A stretch of DNA of 64,000 nucleotides from Nitrosospira multiformis (GTDB lineage: Bacteria; Pseudomonadota; Gammaproteobacteria; Burkholderiales; Nitrosomonadaceae), in contig NZ_QAOK01000011.1 in assembly GCF_003050865.1 (NCBI RefSeq), positions 1 through 64,000 of the forward strand, read 5' to 3'. The stretch's first letter is position 1, and each line of letters begins with the position of its first letter. Both the position numbers and the translations under genes were made by a program. Of the stretch, positions 46,138-56,660 are shown piece after piece. The notes below the pieces were generated by a model that saw only the letters and a list, made by a program, of their open reading frames with translations, made no database searches and had not been told where the DNA came from.

Positions 46138-47529
46138 ATGAAACGGTCTATTGAACAAATGAAACTGCTCATTCGAACTCTTTCTGCCAGTATCCTGACG
46201 ATACTGCTTCTGTTGCCGTCAATTGTTCGGGCCTCCCCCGTCGTGGTGTTGAAAGTCGATGGTCCCATTGCTCCTGTCAGCGCCGATTTCATCCAGCGAG
46301 GGCTGGAACGCGCAGCGAATGAGAGCGCGCTGCTTGTGGTGCTACAACTGGACACGCCGGGAGGGCTCGACACTTCCATGCGGCAGATCATACGCGGCAT
46401 CCTGGCTTCACCCGTGCCCGTGGCAACTTTTGTGGCGCCCAGTGGGGCTCGGGCAGCCAGTGCCGGCACTTATATCCTTTATGCGAGCCATATCGCCGCG
46501 ATGGCGCCGGGCACCAACCTGGGTGCCGCAACGCCAATAGAAATTGGCGGCTTGCCAGGATCAGAACCTGAACCCGGGGCCAAACCGAAATCTGGCGAGA
46601 ACCGCGAGCAAAATCCGGAGAAAGAGGACAAGCTTCCCATAAAGGATGAAATGTCCCGCAAAATGGTTCATGACGCTGCGGCATACATACGCGGTTTGGC
46701 ACAGATGCGCGGGCGTAATGTGGAATGGGCGGAAAGAGCCGTCCGCGAAGCAGTCAGCCTGTCGGCCTCCGAAGCGCTGAACTTCAAAGTCATCGATTAT
46801 GTCGCTGCCGACATTGCGGATCTGTTAAAGCAGCTCGATGGCAGGCAAGTGAACGTACTCGGCCAGGACCGTACACTCGATACCACCTCCACCACTGTGG
46901 AAGTCGTAGAGCCCGACTGGCGCATGCAGCTGCTCGCCATCATCACCAATCCAAGCATCGCCTATGTCCTGATGCTTATCGGCATCTACGGACTGTTCTT
47001 CGAGTTTGCCAACCCCGGTTTTGTGCTGCCCGGTGTGGCAGGCGCCATCTGTCTGCTTATCGCCATGTATGCCTTCCAGTTACTGCCGGTGAGTTATGCC
47101 GGACTTGCCTTGATCCTGCTCGGTATCGGATTCATGGTGGCCGAAGTGTTCTTGCCCAGCTTCGGCGCTCTCGGTATCGGCGGAATTATCGCTTTCGTCG
47201 TGGGCTCCCTGATGCTGATTGACAGCGATGTGCCCGGTTTCGGTATCCCCTGGCCGATCATCGGTGGAGTAGCCTTCGCCAGCGCCCTCTTCCTGGTTTC
47301 CGTAATCGGCATGGCGCTCAAGAGCCGCCAGAAACCGTTGGTGAGTGGTCAGGAGCATATGGTCGGCGCAGTGGGAGAAATGCTGGAAGACACTTCCGGC
47401 GAGGGCATGGCGCGTATTCGCGGCGAGTTGTGGACTGTGCATTCCGCCCAACCACTGGTCCGGGGCCAGAAGGTGCGCGTGACAGGAATCGACGGCCTCG
47501 TCCTGCACGTAATCGCAACTGAAAAATAA
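46138..47529 (+). CDS. NfeD-type membrane serine protease (ClpP class)
   Basis: 463 residues. Signal peptide (about 1-31), a periplasmic ClpP-like protease domain with the nucleophile Ser in [16 protein letters not shown] (about 108), then four or five membrane helices (about 270-385) and a C-terminal OB-like NfeD domain ([20 protein letters not shown], about 418-440). Such proteins cut stomatin/slipin and act on membrane quality. Paired with the slipin gene 13 bases downstream, a near-universal arrangement. The ATG at 46138 lacks a strong ribosome site. Confidence 0.92.
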   Translation: MKRSIEQMKLLIRTLSASILTILLLLPSIVRASPVVVLKVDGPIAPVSADFIQRGLERAANESALLVVLQLDTPGGLDTSMRQIIRGILASPVPVATFVAPSGARAASAGTYILYASHIAAMAPGTNLGAATPIEIGGLPGSEPEPGAKPKSGENREQNPEKEDKLPIKDEMSRKMVHDAAAYIRGLAQMRGRNVEWAERAVREAVSLSASEALNFKVIDYVAADIADLLKQLDGRQVNVLGQDRTLDTTSTTVEVVEPDWRMQLLAIITNPSIAYVLMLIGIYGLFFEFANPGFVLPGVAGAICLLIAMYAFQLLPVSYAGLALILLGIGFMVAEVFLPSFGALGIGGIIAFVVGSLMLIDSDVPGFGIPWPIIGGVAFASALFLVSVIGMALKSRQKPLVSGQEHMVGAVGEMLEDTSGEGMARIRGELWTVHSAQPLVRGQKVRVTGIDGLVLHVIATEK

Positions 47530-47542
47530 CCAGGAGACACTT

Positions 47543-48346
47543 ATGCTCGCCAATTCGGTATTCGGCACGCTCGCCCTCATTCTTATCCTCGCCCTATTCT
47601 CGATATTCCGGATTCTGCGAGAATATGAACGCGGTGTCGTGTTCCTGCTTGGGCGCTTCTACAAGGTGAAAGGCCCCGGCCTCATCATCATCATTCCCGG
47701 TATCCAGAAAATGGTGAAAGTTGATCTGCGTACCATAGTGATGGACGTACCGAGCCAGGATGTCATTTCACGCGACAACGTCTCTGTAAAAGTCAGTGCC
47801 GTGGTGTATTTTCGCGTGGTGGATCCGCAAAAATCCATCATCCAGGTGGAAAACTTTCTTGCCGCCACCGGTCAGTTCGCACAAACCACGTTGCGATCGG
47901 TATTAGGCAAGCACGAACTCGATGAAATGCTGGCTGAACGCGAGAAGCTCAACATGGATATCCAGAAGGTGCTGGACATTCAAACCGATGCCTGGGGTAT
48001 CAAGGTCTCGAATGTCGAGATCAAGCATGTGGACATCGATGAATCCATGATACGGGCTATTGCCCGGCAGGCGGAGGCGGAACGCGAGCGCCGTGCCAAG
48101 GTGATTCACGCAGAGGGTGAATTACAGGCATCCGAGCAACTCATGCAGGCGGCAGAAACGCTGTCGCGACAGGCCGGCGCCATGCAACTGCGCTATCTCC
48201 AGACGCTCACGACAATTGCGGGCGATAAATCCAATACCGTTATTTTTCCAGTGCCGATGGATCTGGTATCGACGCTGACAGAGGCGGCCGGAAACCGGAA
48301 GGCGAAAGCTTATGATACAGAAGGACCAGAAGCTCCCGATGCATGA
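47543..48346 (+). CDS. Slipin (stomatin/SPFH domain) family protein
   Basis: 267 residues. N-terminal membrane segment (about 6-24), then the SPFH domain ([21 protein letters not shown] to [15 protein letters not shown]) and a helical oligomerising tail ([21 protein letters not shown]). It scaffolds membrane microdomains and is the expected partner or substrate of the preceding NfeD protease. Likely cotranscribed with it (13-base gap, AGGAG upstream). Convergent with rpsT, sharing a terminator. Confidence 0.94.
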   Translation: MLANSVFGTLALILILALFSIFRILREYERGVVFLLGRFYKVKGPGLIIIIPGIQKMVKVDLRTIVMDVPSQDVISRDNVSVKVSAVVYFRVVDPQKSIIQVENFLAATGQFAQTTLRSVLGKHELDEMLAEREKLNMDIQKVLDIQTDAWGIKVSNVEIKHVDIDESMIRAIARQAEAERERRAKVIHAEGELQASEQLMQAAETLSRQAGAMQLRYLQTLTTIAGDKSNTVIFPVPMDLVSTLTEAAGNRKAKAYDTEGPEAPDA

Positions 48347-48493
48347 TCCCGCTGAATCTATGTAAACGCCGCTAATGCCGATGCCAATGCGGACTCCACC
48401 CAGCCGAAACCGATCCTTTCCTGCTCAAGCCGGAAACTTTTGCGTACCCATGTCATGATCGGGTTTGTGCTAACCATTGACAAAAGGAGCGCC

Positions 48494-48525
48494 AACAAAA
48501 AAGCCCGAGTGATTCCCGGGCTCTT
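48494..48525. terminator. Terminator of rpsT, usable from both sides
   Basis: AGCCCG (48502-48507) and CGGGCT (48517-48522) pair. The minus-strand transcript ends in TTTTTTG and the plus-strand one in CTTTTG. It lies about 20 bases after the rpsT stop and 150 bases after the slipin stop. Confidence 0.8.
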
Positions 48526-48543
48526 TTGTTGGGATTTGAACGA

Positions 48544-48807
48544 TCAGGCCATCGCCTTGATGGCTGCCGAGAGACGGCTTTTATGACGGGCTGCTTTGTT
48601 CTTGTGAATGATTCCCTTGTCCGCAATCGAATCTATGGTACCGACAGACGCCTGATATGCGGCCTGGGCAGTATTTTTGTCAGCCGATCCGATCGCCTTC
48701 CTCACATGCTTGATTGCTGTGCGCAACTCCGAGCGCAAACTCATGTTGCAGTTACGATGACTGATATTCTGTCTAGCACGTTTTCTTGCTTGTGCGCTGT
48801 TGGCCAT
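48544..48807 (-). CDS. rpsT: 30S ribosomal protein S20
   Basis: 87 residues, starting [18 protein letters not shown] and rich in K, R and A, as the family is. Binds 16S rRNA early in small-subunit assembly. AGGA lies 6 bases before the ATG. A good promoter lies about 30 bases upstream of the ATG and a terminator follows, so it is a one-gene unit. Divergent from murJ, the common betaproteobacterial layout. Confidence 0.97.
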   Translation of the reverse strand: MANSAQARKRARQNISHRNCNMSLRSELRTAIKHVRKAIGSADKNTAQAAYQASVGTIDSIADKGIIHKNKAARHKSRLSAAIKAMA

Positions 48808-48845
48808 GAAAATTCCTCGGATTACCCTTTACGGAAAATTTCTGA

Positions 48846-48874
48846 ATGATACGGATGTTTACGCCTGATTGCAA
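48846..48874 (-). promoter_or_regulatory. Sigma-70-type promoter of rpsT
   Basis: TTGCAA (48869-48874, minus strand) and TATCAT (48846-48851) with a 17-base spacer. The expected transcript start is about 32 bases ahead of the rpsT ATG, a sensible leader length. Confidence 0.6.
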
Positions 48875-49015
48875 GAAAACTGACAACTCTATCTGTTGTT
48901 GCTAACCATTGCAGCACTTGTACTGATTTGATCCCACCTACCGGAGAACGGCAATGAAGAATGGCTCATGGTGAAGCAACCCTAAACTTCAGGTATTCAG
49001 TTAACATACGCATCC

Positions 49016-50551
49016 ATGAATCTGCTCAAAGCCCTTGCCACCATCAGCGGGATGACATTCATATCCCGCATTCTGGGATTTGTGCGGGATGTCATCATTG
49101 CCCGCATTTTTGGCGCAGGCGTCGAAACCGACGCTTTCTTTGTGGCATTCCGTATCCCCAACCTGTTGCGCCGTCTGTTCGCCGAAGGGGCGTTTTCGCA
49201 GGCCTTCGTACCCATACTTGCCGAATACAAGAATCGCCGCACAGCCGAAGATACGCGCGAACTGGTAAGTCATGTCGCAACACTGCTGTTCATTGCGCTA
49301 TTTGCGGTCACGCTGGCAGGCGTTATTGCGGCGCCGCTGGTCATCTATGTGAGTGCGCCAGGATTCACGGCAAACCCCGAGAAATTCGAGCTCACGGTGG
49401 AACTGCTGCGGATCACGTTTCCCTACATCCTGTTCATCTCGCTCGTGTCGCTGGCCGGCGGCATACTCAACACCTGGAGCAGATTTTCGGTGCCTGCGCT
49501 GACTCCGGCCCTGCTCAACCTGTCGTTTATCGGCTGTTCGCTATGGCTGGCACCACTCATGGATCCGCCAGTGCTGGCGCTCGCGTGGGCAGTATTCATC
49601 GGGGGCGTGTTCCAGCTTGCCTTCCAGGTACCGTTCCTCATGCGCCTCAAATTGATGCCGCGCCCACGCCTGAAATCCCGAGACAATGGGGCGTGGCGCG
49701 TTCTCAAGCAAATGGCGCCGGCGGTTTTCGGCATGTCCATCGGCCAGATCAGTCTGCTGATCAACACGATATTTGCTTCTTTTCTTGTTACGGGCAGCGT
49801 TTCCTGGCTTTATTATGCGGATCGGTTAATGGAGTTTCCCGCCGGTCTGCTGGGTGTTGCACTCGGAACGGTCCTGCTGCCATCCTTGTCGCGGCACTAT
49901 GCCGACAACAGCACGGATGAATATTCCCGGCTGCTTGACTGGGGTTTGCGCCTGACCATGCTGCTGACGCTGCCCGCAGCGCTGGCACTGGCACTGCTTG
50001 CCACGCCGCTTATCACGACACTGTTTCATCACGGCGAGTTCTCGACCAACGATGTCTGGATGACACGCAATGCTCTCGTCGCGTACAGCGTGGGTCTGCT
50101 GGGACTGATTCTGGTGAAAGTGCTGGCGCCTGGTTTCTACGCAAGGCAAAACATCAAGACACCGGTAAAAATAGCCCTTATCACGCTTGTCGCGACCCAG
50201 TTGATGAATCTCGCCTTCATCATACCGCTGCAACACGCCGGGCTGGCGCTTGCGATTGGATTAGGCGCCTGTATCAACGCGGGCATGCTCTATTACAAAT
50301 TACGGCGTCACCAGATTTACCAGCCTCAACCAGGATGGGGCATTTTTATGGCGAAAATATCGGGAGCCCTGGCGATGATGGGGACCATATTATGGTTTGC
50401 TTCAGGCAGCGATATTTCCTGGCTGACGGATACGGCGGCAGTGCGAGGGATACGCCTGGCAGGAGTCGTGACAATCGGTGCGGCAAGTTACTTTATCACC
50501 TTATGGCTACTCGGTTTTCGCCTCAAGGATTTCTCCCGGCGCGCTGCATAG
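49016..50551 (+). CDS. murJ: Lipid II flippase MurJ
   Basis: 511 residues, about 14 membrane segments (MOP/MATE-like MVF family). [25 protein letters not shown] at the start (split in reading), [18 protein letters not shown], and the charged cavity arginines in [10 protein letters not shown] and IPNLLRR. It moves lipid II across the inner membrane for peptidoglycan synthesis. Divergent from rpsT with about 210 bases between. Confidence 0.95.
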   Translation: MNLLKALATISGMTFISRILGFVRDVIIARIFGAGVETDAFFVAFRIPNLLRRLFAEGAFSQAFVPILAEYKNRRTAEDTRELVSHVATLLFIALFAVTLAGVIAAPLVIYVSAPGFTANPEKFELTVELLRITFPYILFISLVSLAGGILNTWSRFSVPALTPALLNLSFIGCSLWLAPLMDPPVLALAWAVFIGGVFQLAFQVPFLMRLKLMPRPRLKSRDNGAWRVLKQMAPAVFGMSIGQISLLINTIFASFLVTGSVSWLYYADRLMEFPAGLLGVALGTVLLPSLSRHYADNSTDEYSRLLDWGLRLTMLLTLPAALALALLATPLITTLFHHGEFSTNDVWMTRNALVAYSVGLLGLILVKVLAPGFYARQNIKTPVKIALITLVATQLMNLAFIIPLQHAGLALAIGLGACINAGMLYYKLRRHQIYQPQPGWGIFMAKISGALAMMGTILWFASGSDISWLTDTAAVRGIRLAGVVTIGAASYFITLWLLGFRLKDFSRRAA

Positions 50552-50637
50552 TTTGCAGGAAGCGCTGCATTACTCTTCATTTCCATTTCTGCTCGCAAAA
50601 GACTGCTGGATAGACAGCAAAAGATTGGATTATCGGA

Positions 50638-50662
50638 CCTCTCTCTCATTGTGGGAGAGAGG
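50638..50662. repeat. Short palindromic repeat after murJ
   Basis: CCTCTCTC (50638-50645) pairs with GAGAGAGG (50655-50662). Elements of this CCTCTC...GAGAGG form are common intergenic palindromes in proteobacteria. It lies about 90 bases after the murJ stop and could act as its 3' end, although no T run follows. Confidence 0.4.
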
Positions 50663-50830
50663 ATAGGGGAAAGGGCATTAAGATCGTGAGAATTGCGTCG
50701 TAAAGCAGATGAACAGGAACAAACCTACCAGAAAAAACTGCAGGAATTGGGCGAGAAAAAAAGTGTTTTCTTCCTTGAAATTAGGCATATAATGACGAAA
50801 AATATTCCCTGTCAACTTCAGGATTTTACC

Positions 50831-51709
50831 TTGACTATGGCACGCTCCGTCAAACCTTCTCCTCTATTATTGCCGTTACTTCTTGGATTTCTCCTTAACG
50901 GTGGGGTCATGGCTAAGGACACTGCGGCTGATGGAAGCTCTCCTTCAGAGAAGAATACTTCGGCCGCCAAAACCGCTTCTGTTGATGATAACAGGCAAAC
51001 AGAAGCGATTGAGGGACCTGTATTCAAAAATGCGGCTCCGCCTGCCACTTACCCGACCTACAGTAAAAAAGACCCGTGGGAGCCCGTCAACCGCAAGATA
51101 TTTTCATTCAATGAATCGGTTGATGACTATCTAATGAGACCGATCGCAAAGGGTTATAGATGGATAATGCCGGACCCCCTCGAAACAGCGGTGGGAAATG
51201 TGTTCTCCAACCTCGGTGACATACCGATCACCTTGAATAACCTTCTGCAGCTCAAATTCGGTAATGCACTCACCAGCAGCACCCGGTTCGTAGTGAATAG
51301 CACGTTGGGCCTCGCCGGGATTGTGGATCTGGCGAGCGGTATCGGATTTGAAAAGCACGATGAAGATTTTGGGCAAACCTTGGGCTATTATGGAGTCGCA
51401 AGCGGGCCTTATGTCGTATTACCCTTCCTCGGACCCAGTTCCACCCGGGACGCAGGCGGCCGCGTCATCGACACCGTGACTGACCCTGTTTTTGTGGGCA
51501 GCTTTTTCGTGGCCCCCTTTATAGGCCCGATAGTGGGTTCCACCAAGGTCACAGACACCCGCGCCGGATTGCTCAAATCCGAGAAAACTCTCGAAGAAGC
51601 TTCGCTCGATAAATACGAGTTTATCCGCGATGCCTACCTCCAGAGACGGCAGAATCTGGTGCACGACGGGAATCCGCCGAAGGATACGGAGGATGAAGAA
51701 GAAATTTGA
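50831..51709 (+). CDS. mlaA: Phospholipid-retrograde-transport protein MlaA (VacJ family)
   Basis: 292 residues from TTG at 50831 (AGGA 7 bases before; ATG at 50837 is the alternative, and the open frame runs 46 codons further upstream without a signal). Signal peptide SPLLLPLLLGFLLNGGVMA, then the MlaA domain: DPWEPVNRKIFSFNESVDDY, FSNLGDIPITLNNLLQLK, SGPYVVLPFLGPSSTRDAGG. MlaA takes misplaced phospholipid from the outer leaflet of the outer membrane. No lipobox cysteine is visible after the signal, unlike E. coli MlaA, so it may be soluble or porin-bound. Other mla genes are not nearby. Confidence 0.9.
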   Translation: MTMARSVKPSPLLLPLLLGFLLNGGVMAKDTAADGSSPSEKNTSAAKTASVDDNRQTEAIEGPVFKNAAPPATYPTYSKKDPWEPVNRKIFSFNESVDDYLMRPIAKGYRWIMPDPLETAVGNVFSNLGDIPITLNNLLQLKFGNALTSSTRFVVNSTLGLAGIVDLASGIGFEKHDEDFGQTLGYYGVASGPYVVLPFLGPSSTRDAGGRVIDTVTDPVFVGSFFVAPFIGPIVGSTKVTDTRAGLLKSEKTLEEASLDKYEFIRDAYLQRRQNLVHDGNPPKDTEDEEEI

Positions 51710-51786
51710 ACTGCCCAAGGAATAAGGACAAGGAACAAGAAAGTAAAAGCCTGTCAAACCTGACGTGTCAATTCTGACAGGGCGCA

Positions 51787-51824
51787 AAAAAGGGCGGGAG
51801 CATAAACATGCTCCCGCCCTTTTT
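51787..51824. terminator. Strong bidirectional terminator between mlaA and htpX
   Basis: AAAAAGGGCGGGAGCAT (51787-51803) pairs without mismatch with ATGCTCCCGCCCTTTTT (51808-51824), a 17-bp stem with a four-base loop, and A/T tracts on both sides. It separates the convergent mlaA and htpX genes and starts 13 bases after the htpX stop. Confidence 0.9.
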
Positions 51825-51837
51825 ACTTTATGGCTGA

Positions 51838-52719
51838 TCAGGTCATTGCGCGAAGCGCTGCGATACGTACCTCGAGTGGCGGATGAGACATGAACAGAGT
51901 TTTGAGACCACCCTCTCCTCCGGAAATACCGAATGCTTCCAGTCGCTCCGGCAACTGGGAAGGCTCGTGCCGGCGTTGCAGCCGTTCAAGCGCTGCGATC
52001 ATTTTGTTGCGTCCGGCCAGCTGCGCTCCACCCGCGTCCGCACGAAATTCGCGCTGCCGGCTGAACCACATCACAATGATGCTAGCCAATATCCCAAGTA
52101 CCATTTGAGCGATCAGCGTAGTAACCATGAAGGCGGGACCGTACTCCCGCTCGGTTTTGAATACGACCCTATCCACAAAATGGCCGATGACTCTTGATAA
52201 AAAAATCACGAAGGTATTGACGACACCCTGAATCAGCGCAAGCGTCACCATATCGCCGTTGGCAACATGACTTATTTCATGTGCCAGTACCCCCTCGATT
52301 TCATCTTTTGTCATGGCCTGAAGCAAGCCGGTACTTACCGCCACCAATGCCTCGTTGCGGTTCATGCCGGTAGCAAAGGCATTCATGTCCGGTGCATCGT
52401 AGATCGCCACTTCCGGCATACCGATGCCAACACGCTCAGCCTGGCGCCGGACAGTTTCCACCAGCCAGCGCTCGGTCGGATCGGAAGGCTGCTCGATCAC
52501 GACAGCACCTGTCATGCGTTTCGCAGTCCACTTGGACATGGCAAGCGAAATCAGCGAACCGCCAAAACCGATCACTGCCGCCATGACAAGCAGTGAATTG
52601 TAATTGATGCCCACCCCCTGCTCATCAAGCATGCGATCAACACCCAACAAGCGCAAAGTGATGCTCAGCACCAGCAAGATGGCCAGGTTGGTAACTACAA
52701 ATAGAAAAATTCGCTTCAT
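51838..52719 (-). CDS. htpX: Membrane metalloprotease HtpX
   Basis: 293 residues, M48 family. Two N-terminal membrane helices (about 5-25 and 38-58), zinc site [10 protein letters not shown] (HExxH about 143-147) with a third ligand Glu downstream in [15 protein letters not shown] (about 222). It degrades damaged inner-membrane proteins beside FtsH and is often heat- or envelope-stress induced. [15 protein letters not shown] is the usual N-terminus. Confidence 0.95.
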   Translation of the reverse strand: MKRIFLFVVTNLAILLVLSITLRLLGVDRMLDEQGVGINYNSLLVMAAVIGFGGSLISLAMSKWTAKRMTGAVVIEQPSDPTERWLVETVRRQAERVGIGMPEVAIYDAPDMNAFATGMNRNEALVAVSTGLLQAMTKDEIEGVLAHEISHVANGDMVTLALIQGVVNTFVIFLSRVIGHFVDRVVFKTEREYGPAFMVTTLIAQMVLGILASIIVMWFSRQREFRADAGGAQLAGRNKMIAALERLQRRHEPSQLPERLEAFGISGGEGGLKTLFMSHPPLEVRIAALRAMT

Positions 52720-52853
52720 GGGCAGTTCCGTTTCCTTGTATCAAAGATGGATCATATATAGGGATGGGAGTTCAATTTTTCAAGGAGACGCTGCAGGTAG
52801 AACCGTGCTCCTCGCAATATTCCTGTCCTGCCCTGATCGACTCAGCCCCTCTT

Positions 52854-52878
52854 AAAAACGAGCCTGTCAAAGAGGCTC
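52854..52878 (-). terminator. Terminator after dsbB
   Basis: GAGCCT (52860-52865) and AGGCTC (52873-52878) pair around seven bases. On the minus strand the hairpin is followed by GTTTTTAAG. It lies about 45 bases past the dsbB stop. Confidence 0.7.
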
Positions 52879-52923
52879 AGGGCGCCCGGTGGATGAAGAG
52901 TTCAGGAGGGTGTTAGTGTATCA

Positions 52924-53427
52924 CTAGCGCCGATTCTCGCGGATGAGCAGGACATAAATCGAGAGCGCGGCAAGGATCATGAAAAAAATTGCCGACCAAT
53001 CCGGAAGAGTAAGCGAAGCAAATTTCCACGTGACATCGGCGCAATCGCCATTTACTTCGAACATGACGGACCACCATCGTGCCAGCGGCAGCGCGTTCAG
53101 AAACTCTTCTTCAGGGCTGATACCGCATTCGAATGCCTCCGGGTAGCGCACGAGCCAGGCCTGACGCAAGGCAACCAGCCCGCCGGTGAACGCAAAGACT
53201 GTCATCAGGCCGGCATAGATGCGGCGACCCGTTGTTCCCGGAATATGAAAAAAACCGGCCAGCGCGGTTAAGCCTATCAACCAGTAGGCAATGCGCTGCA
53301 CGACACAAAGCGGGCATGGCAAAAGATTTTCCACGAGTTGCAGATAAAGCGCGTAGCTGATCAGGGCCGCGCAACCCAGGAATATCGCCAGCCATATGCT
53401 CCGTACCTGCGTCATGGGGTTACTCAT
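52924..53427 (-). CDS. dsbB: Disulfide bond formation protein DsbB
   Basis: 167 residues, four membrane helices. First periplasmic loop CxxC in LLPCPLCVVQR (Cys about 38 and 41), second loop Cys in AFECGISPEEEF and NGDCADVTW. It reoxidises DsbA and passes electrons to quinone. It overlaps the methyltransferase gene upstream by eight bases, and is followed by a terminator. dsbA is not in the window. Confidence 0.94.
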   Translation of the reverse strand: MSNPMTQVRSIWLAIFLGCAALISYALYLQLVENLLPCPLCVVQRIAYWLIGLTALAGFFHIPGTTGRRIYAGLMTVFAFTGGLVALRQAWLVRYPEAFECGISPEEEFLNALPLARWWSVMFEVNGDCADVTWKFASLTLPDWSAIFFMILAALSIYVLLIRENRR

Positions 53428-54619
53428 GCCCGGCTCCCGTTACCCGCCCTAGCTCATCGATGGCAGTTTTCTTCGTTTTGCGCATCCCGCCCGATACAAT
53501 TTTATATTCCAGTAAGCGGCACTCCAGCGCGCCGTTGAAGAGCGGAATACGGCGCGAGGCTGTCAAACGTATGAGCTTGGGAAGCTGCGGATCAGCGGTC
53601 AGTATGTAGGCATTCCATCCGCTGAATTTCTTCTTGAGCACATCTCCGAGTTTCGGGTAAAACTCCATGAGCTGTTTCTGCTCCCCCAATCTCACCCCGT
53701 AGGGCGGGTTGGTGACAAGAAAGCCAGAGAACGCCGGCGCGGACAGTTCCAGCACGTTCGCCTGCTTGAGAGTAACTGCTTCAGAAAGCCCGGCAGCCGC
53801 CAGATTGGCTTGGGCAACAGCAATCGCACTGCCATACAGATCGCTGCCGTATATCGGTTGCTGCGATTTCGTCTTTTGCTTTGCAATTGCCGCCTTTCTG
53901 ATCTGTTCCCATCGTTTTTTGTCAAATATCCTGAGCTTTTCGAAAGCAAAACTCCGTTCCAGCCCCGGGGGTATATTCAGTGCAATTTGTGCCGCTTCGA
54001 GCAGAAAGGTTCCGCTCCCGCACATGGGATCAAGCAGCGGAATCCCTGGGCGCCAGTCTGCCAGCGATAAAATTCCTGCAGCAAGATTTTCCCGTACTGG
54101 AGCCTCTCCGATATTCTTTCGGAGGCCGCGCTTGAATAACGCATCACCCGAGGTATCCAGATACAGAGAAATCCTGCGGGCATCGAGAAAGCCGTGAATC
54201 CGGATATCCGGTTGCGCGGTATCGACACTTGGCCGGCTGCCGACAACTTCGCGGAACCTGTCGCAGACTCCATCCTTGATCTTGAGCGTAACGAAATCCA
54301 GGCTCTGCAACGGACACTTGATAGCAGCCACGTTGACCTTGATTGTAAGCGCCGGAGCGAACCAATCTTGCCAGGGCAAGTGGCGCGCAACCTTATATAC
54401 ATCAATCTCGGTAGCGTAAGGTTCGCTGGCCACGCGCCAGAGAACACGGCTGGCAATACGGCTTTCCAAATTGGTTCGATAGCAGGTATCCCAGTCCCCC
54501 TGGAATTCCACGCCCCCGTCCTGACGATTTATGGCAGATGCATCGAGGCGCTCCAGCTCGGCAACGAGCGCGGATTCCACGCCACGGGGACAAGGAGCAA
54601 AAAAATGATGAAGCGTCAC
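53420..54619 (-). CDS. THUMP-domain 23S rRNA (guanine-N2) methyltransferase, RlmL-type
   Basis: 399 residues. THUMP RNA-binding domain (about 45-155), then a Rossmann methyltransferase with SAM loop LLDPMCGSGTFLLEAA (about 195) and catalytic NPPYG in FLVTNPPYGVRLGE (about 306). Similar to the N-terminal half of E. coli RlmKL (m2G2445); the RlmK half is absent, so it is a one-activity form (as in RlmL/YpsC-type proteins). Overlaps dsbB by eight bases; about 70 bases after the DUF423 gene. Confidence 0.88.
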   Translation of the reverse strand: MTLHHFFAPCPRGVESALVAELERLDASAINRQDGGVEFQGDWDTCYRTNLESRIASRVLWRVASEPYATEIDVYKVARHLPWQDWFAPALTIKVNVAAIKCPLQSLDFVTLKIKDGVCDRFREVVGSRPSVDTAQPDIRIHGFLDARRISLYLDTSGDALFKRGLRKNIGEAPVRENLAAGILSLADWRPGIPLLDPMCGSGTFLLEAAQIALNIPPGLERSFAFEKLRIFDKKRWEQIRKAAIAKQKTKSQQPIYGSDLYGSAIAVAQANLAAAGLSEAVTLKQANVLELSAPAFSGFLVTNPPYGVRLGEQKQLMEFYPKLGDVLKKKFSGWNAYILTADPQLPKLIRLTASRRIPLFNGALECRLLEYKIVSGGMRKTKKTAIDELGRVTGAGHE

Positions 54620-54687
54620 AGGATGACAGAATCCAGGCGGGTCACGATATCAGAGGAACCTGACCTCCGATACTCGCAGAAATGGTT

Positions 54688-55065
54688 TTATCTCGCTGCC
54701 CACGAGCCGTAGGCAAGCAAGGCCCATGCTGTGAGGAATGACACACCGCCCAATGGGGTGATGGCACCGAGTCCGCGTATACCCGTGAGGCTCAGCGCAT
54801 AAAGACTGGCAGAAAACAGAACGATTCCCGCAAGCATCAGCCATCCGGATAACATCACCCATCTGGAAGCGGGAAACTGAAACAGCACGAGACCCACTGC
54901 TATAAGGCCGAGCGCATGATAAAAGTGATACTGCACACCGGTCTGGTATACGGCCAGCATATCAACGGAAAGCGTCTGCTTCAGGCCGTGTGCACCGAAC
55001 GCACCCAAAGCGACACAGAGAAATGCATTGACTGCGCCCAGCGTGAGAAAGATTTTTGGAGACAT
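54688..55065 (-). CDS. DUF423 small membrane protein (YgdD-like)
   Basis: 125 residues, four hydrophobic segments (about 8-26, 45-63, 70-90, 98-120). GAFGAHGLKQTLS and YQTGVQYHFYHALGLIAVG are the DUF423 hallmarks. Inner-membrane protein of unknown function, widespread in proteobacteria. Sits between xseA and the rRNA methyltransferase on the same strand; the gap to xseA is about 250 bases with no recognisable element. Confidence 0.88.
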   Translation of the reverse strand: MSPKIFLTLGAVNAFLCVALGAFGAHGLKQTLSVDMLAVYQTGVQYHFYHALGLIAVGLVLFQFPASRWVMLSGWLMLAGIVLFSASLYALSLTGIRGLGAITPLGGVSFLTAWALLAYGSWAAR

Positions 55066-55316
55066 ATTTTTGTGGAAAGAGCTGATAGGATTCAGTGGCA
55101 GAGACCAGTGGCAGAAACATATAAGCGGAATTGAATGGCAACGATCTCCATAGCATCTCTTTATCCGGGAAAAGACTTATCTCTCCCCTGCGGAAGAACG
55201 GGAGTTCGATGTGGAGTCGGCACAATCCCACCAACGGTCAAAGTCTGCACTACCCTTGGCTGAATGTCCAGACTCGACAGAAAGTTAAGGAATGTGGTCC
55301 TGAATGCACATTCCTG

Positions 55317-56660
55317 TTATTCACCCTTCTCCACCACGGACGCCTTGCTCCATCCTTTCGAAAACGTGATGCGGATGACATCGCCAACGCCGACCTGATC
55401 ATTTCTTCTCAATACCGTGCCATCGGGGGCATAAGCAATACTGTAGCCTCGCGCCAGAACGGAATCCGGATTCAGATGAGAAAGATTTGCTCCCCGGCGT
55501 TGCAAGTGCATGCCGAGAGTTTCAATCCGGGATGCGATCGCCCGCTGAAGGCGTAGACGGAATTCCTGCTGGCGCTCTTCCAGCCGTGGGACGTCGGGCC
55601 TTGCAATCTTCATGCGCTGCTGGAGCTCGCGCAAGCGCCAACACCGCTCTTTCGCATGACGTTGCCATGCGCTTTCCAGGCGTTCGCGCAAACGCGCAAG
55701 CTGTACCCGTTGGGCTTCGATACGCTTTCCCGGATGTACCAGGCGGCATCCCAGCATATCGGTATGCTGCATCCGGCTTTCGATGCGCCGCTGCATCGCG
55801 CGGTGCATGCGTCCACAAAGAATTTCTCCACGTCTCGCCAGTTCTGCGCGGTCCGGACACACGAGCTGGGATGCGCCGGTCGGCGTGGGGGCCCGGACAT
55901 CGGCGACAAAATCCGCAATGGTAAAATCGGTTTCGTGACCTACTCCGCTGACAATGGGAATGGAACAAGCCGCAATTGCGCGTGCCACAACCTCCTCGTT
56001 GAAAGCCCACAGATCTTCCAGAGAACCACCGCCCCGGCACAGTATCAGCACATCGCACTCAGCCCGGCTTGCAGCGGTTTGAATGGCGCTCGCGATCTTT
56101 ACTGAAGCGCCGGCGCCCTGAACAGGCGTTGGATAAACGATTATGGGGACGGAAGGCATGCGCCGCTGCAAGGTGGACAGCACATCATGCAGCGCGGCGG
56201 CAGCAGGAGAAGTGATGATTCCGATCTGCTTTGGAAACTCGGGCAATGGTTTCTTACGCTCGGAATCGAACAATCCTTCTTTTCCAAGCCTCGCCTTGAG
56301 TTGCTCGAAAGCTTCAAACAGCGAACCGAGTCCGGCGTGGCGGATAGTCTCGACGTTCAGTTGGAAATCGCCGCGCGCATGATATAGCGTTACCAGCGCC
56401 CGCACTTCCACCCGCATGCCATCCCGGGGCTGCCAGTCCAGGTACTGGTTTTTTTCCCGGAACATGACACAGCGCACCTGAGCAATCTCATCTTTCAGGG
56501 AGAAGTACCAGTGGCCGGAGCCATAACACTTGATATTGGAGATCTCGCCAGCCACCCAGGACAATGGAAAAGCCTGCTCCAGCAACTCCTTGGCGTTGCG
56601 GTTCAATTCGCTCACGCTCATGACCGCCCGCTCGAAACCCATTTCCAGAACGTGATTCAT
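55317..56660 (-). CDS. xseA: Exodeoxyribonuclease VII large subunit
   Basis: 447 residues. OB-fold N-terminus (SVSELNRNAKELLEQAFPLSW), GLFDSERKKPLPEFPKQIGI, catalytic core with RGGGSLEDLWAFNEEVVARA and GVGHETDFTIADFVADVRAPTPTGAS (split in reading), then coiled coil and C-terminal VLARGYSIAY. It degrades single-stranded DNA with the small subunit XseB, which is not in the window. Start codon among ATGs at 56660, 56642 or 56621 is uncertain. Divergent from exbB2. Confidence 0.94.
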   Translation of the reverse strand: MNHVLEMGFERAVMSVSELNRNAKELLEQAFPLSWVAGEISNIKCYGSGHWYFSLKDEIAQVRCVMFREKNQYLDWQPRDGMRVEVRALVTLYHARGDFQLNVETIRHAGLGSLFEAFEQLKARLGKEGLFDSERKKPLPEFPKQIGIITSPAAAALHDVLSTLQRRMPSVPIIVYPTPVQGAGASVKIASAIQTAASRAECDVLILCRGGGSLEDLWAFNEEVVARAIAACSIPIVSGVGHETDFTIADFVADVRAPTPTGASQLVCPDRAELARRGEILCGRMHRAMQRRIESRMQHTDMLGCRLVHPGKRIEAQRVQLARLRERLESAWQRHAKERCWRLRELQQRMKIARPDVPRLEERQQEFRLRLQRAIASRIETLGMHLQRRGANLSHLNPDSVLARGYSIAYAPDGTVLRRNDQVGVGDVIRITFSKGWSKASVVEKGE

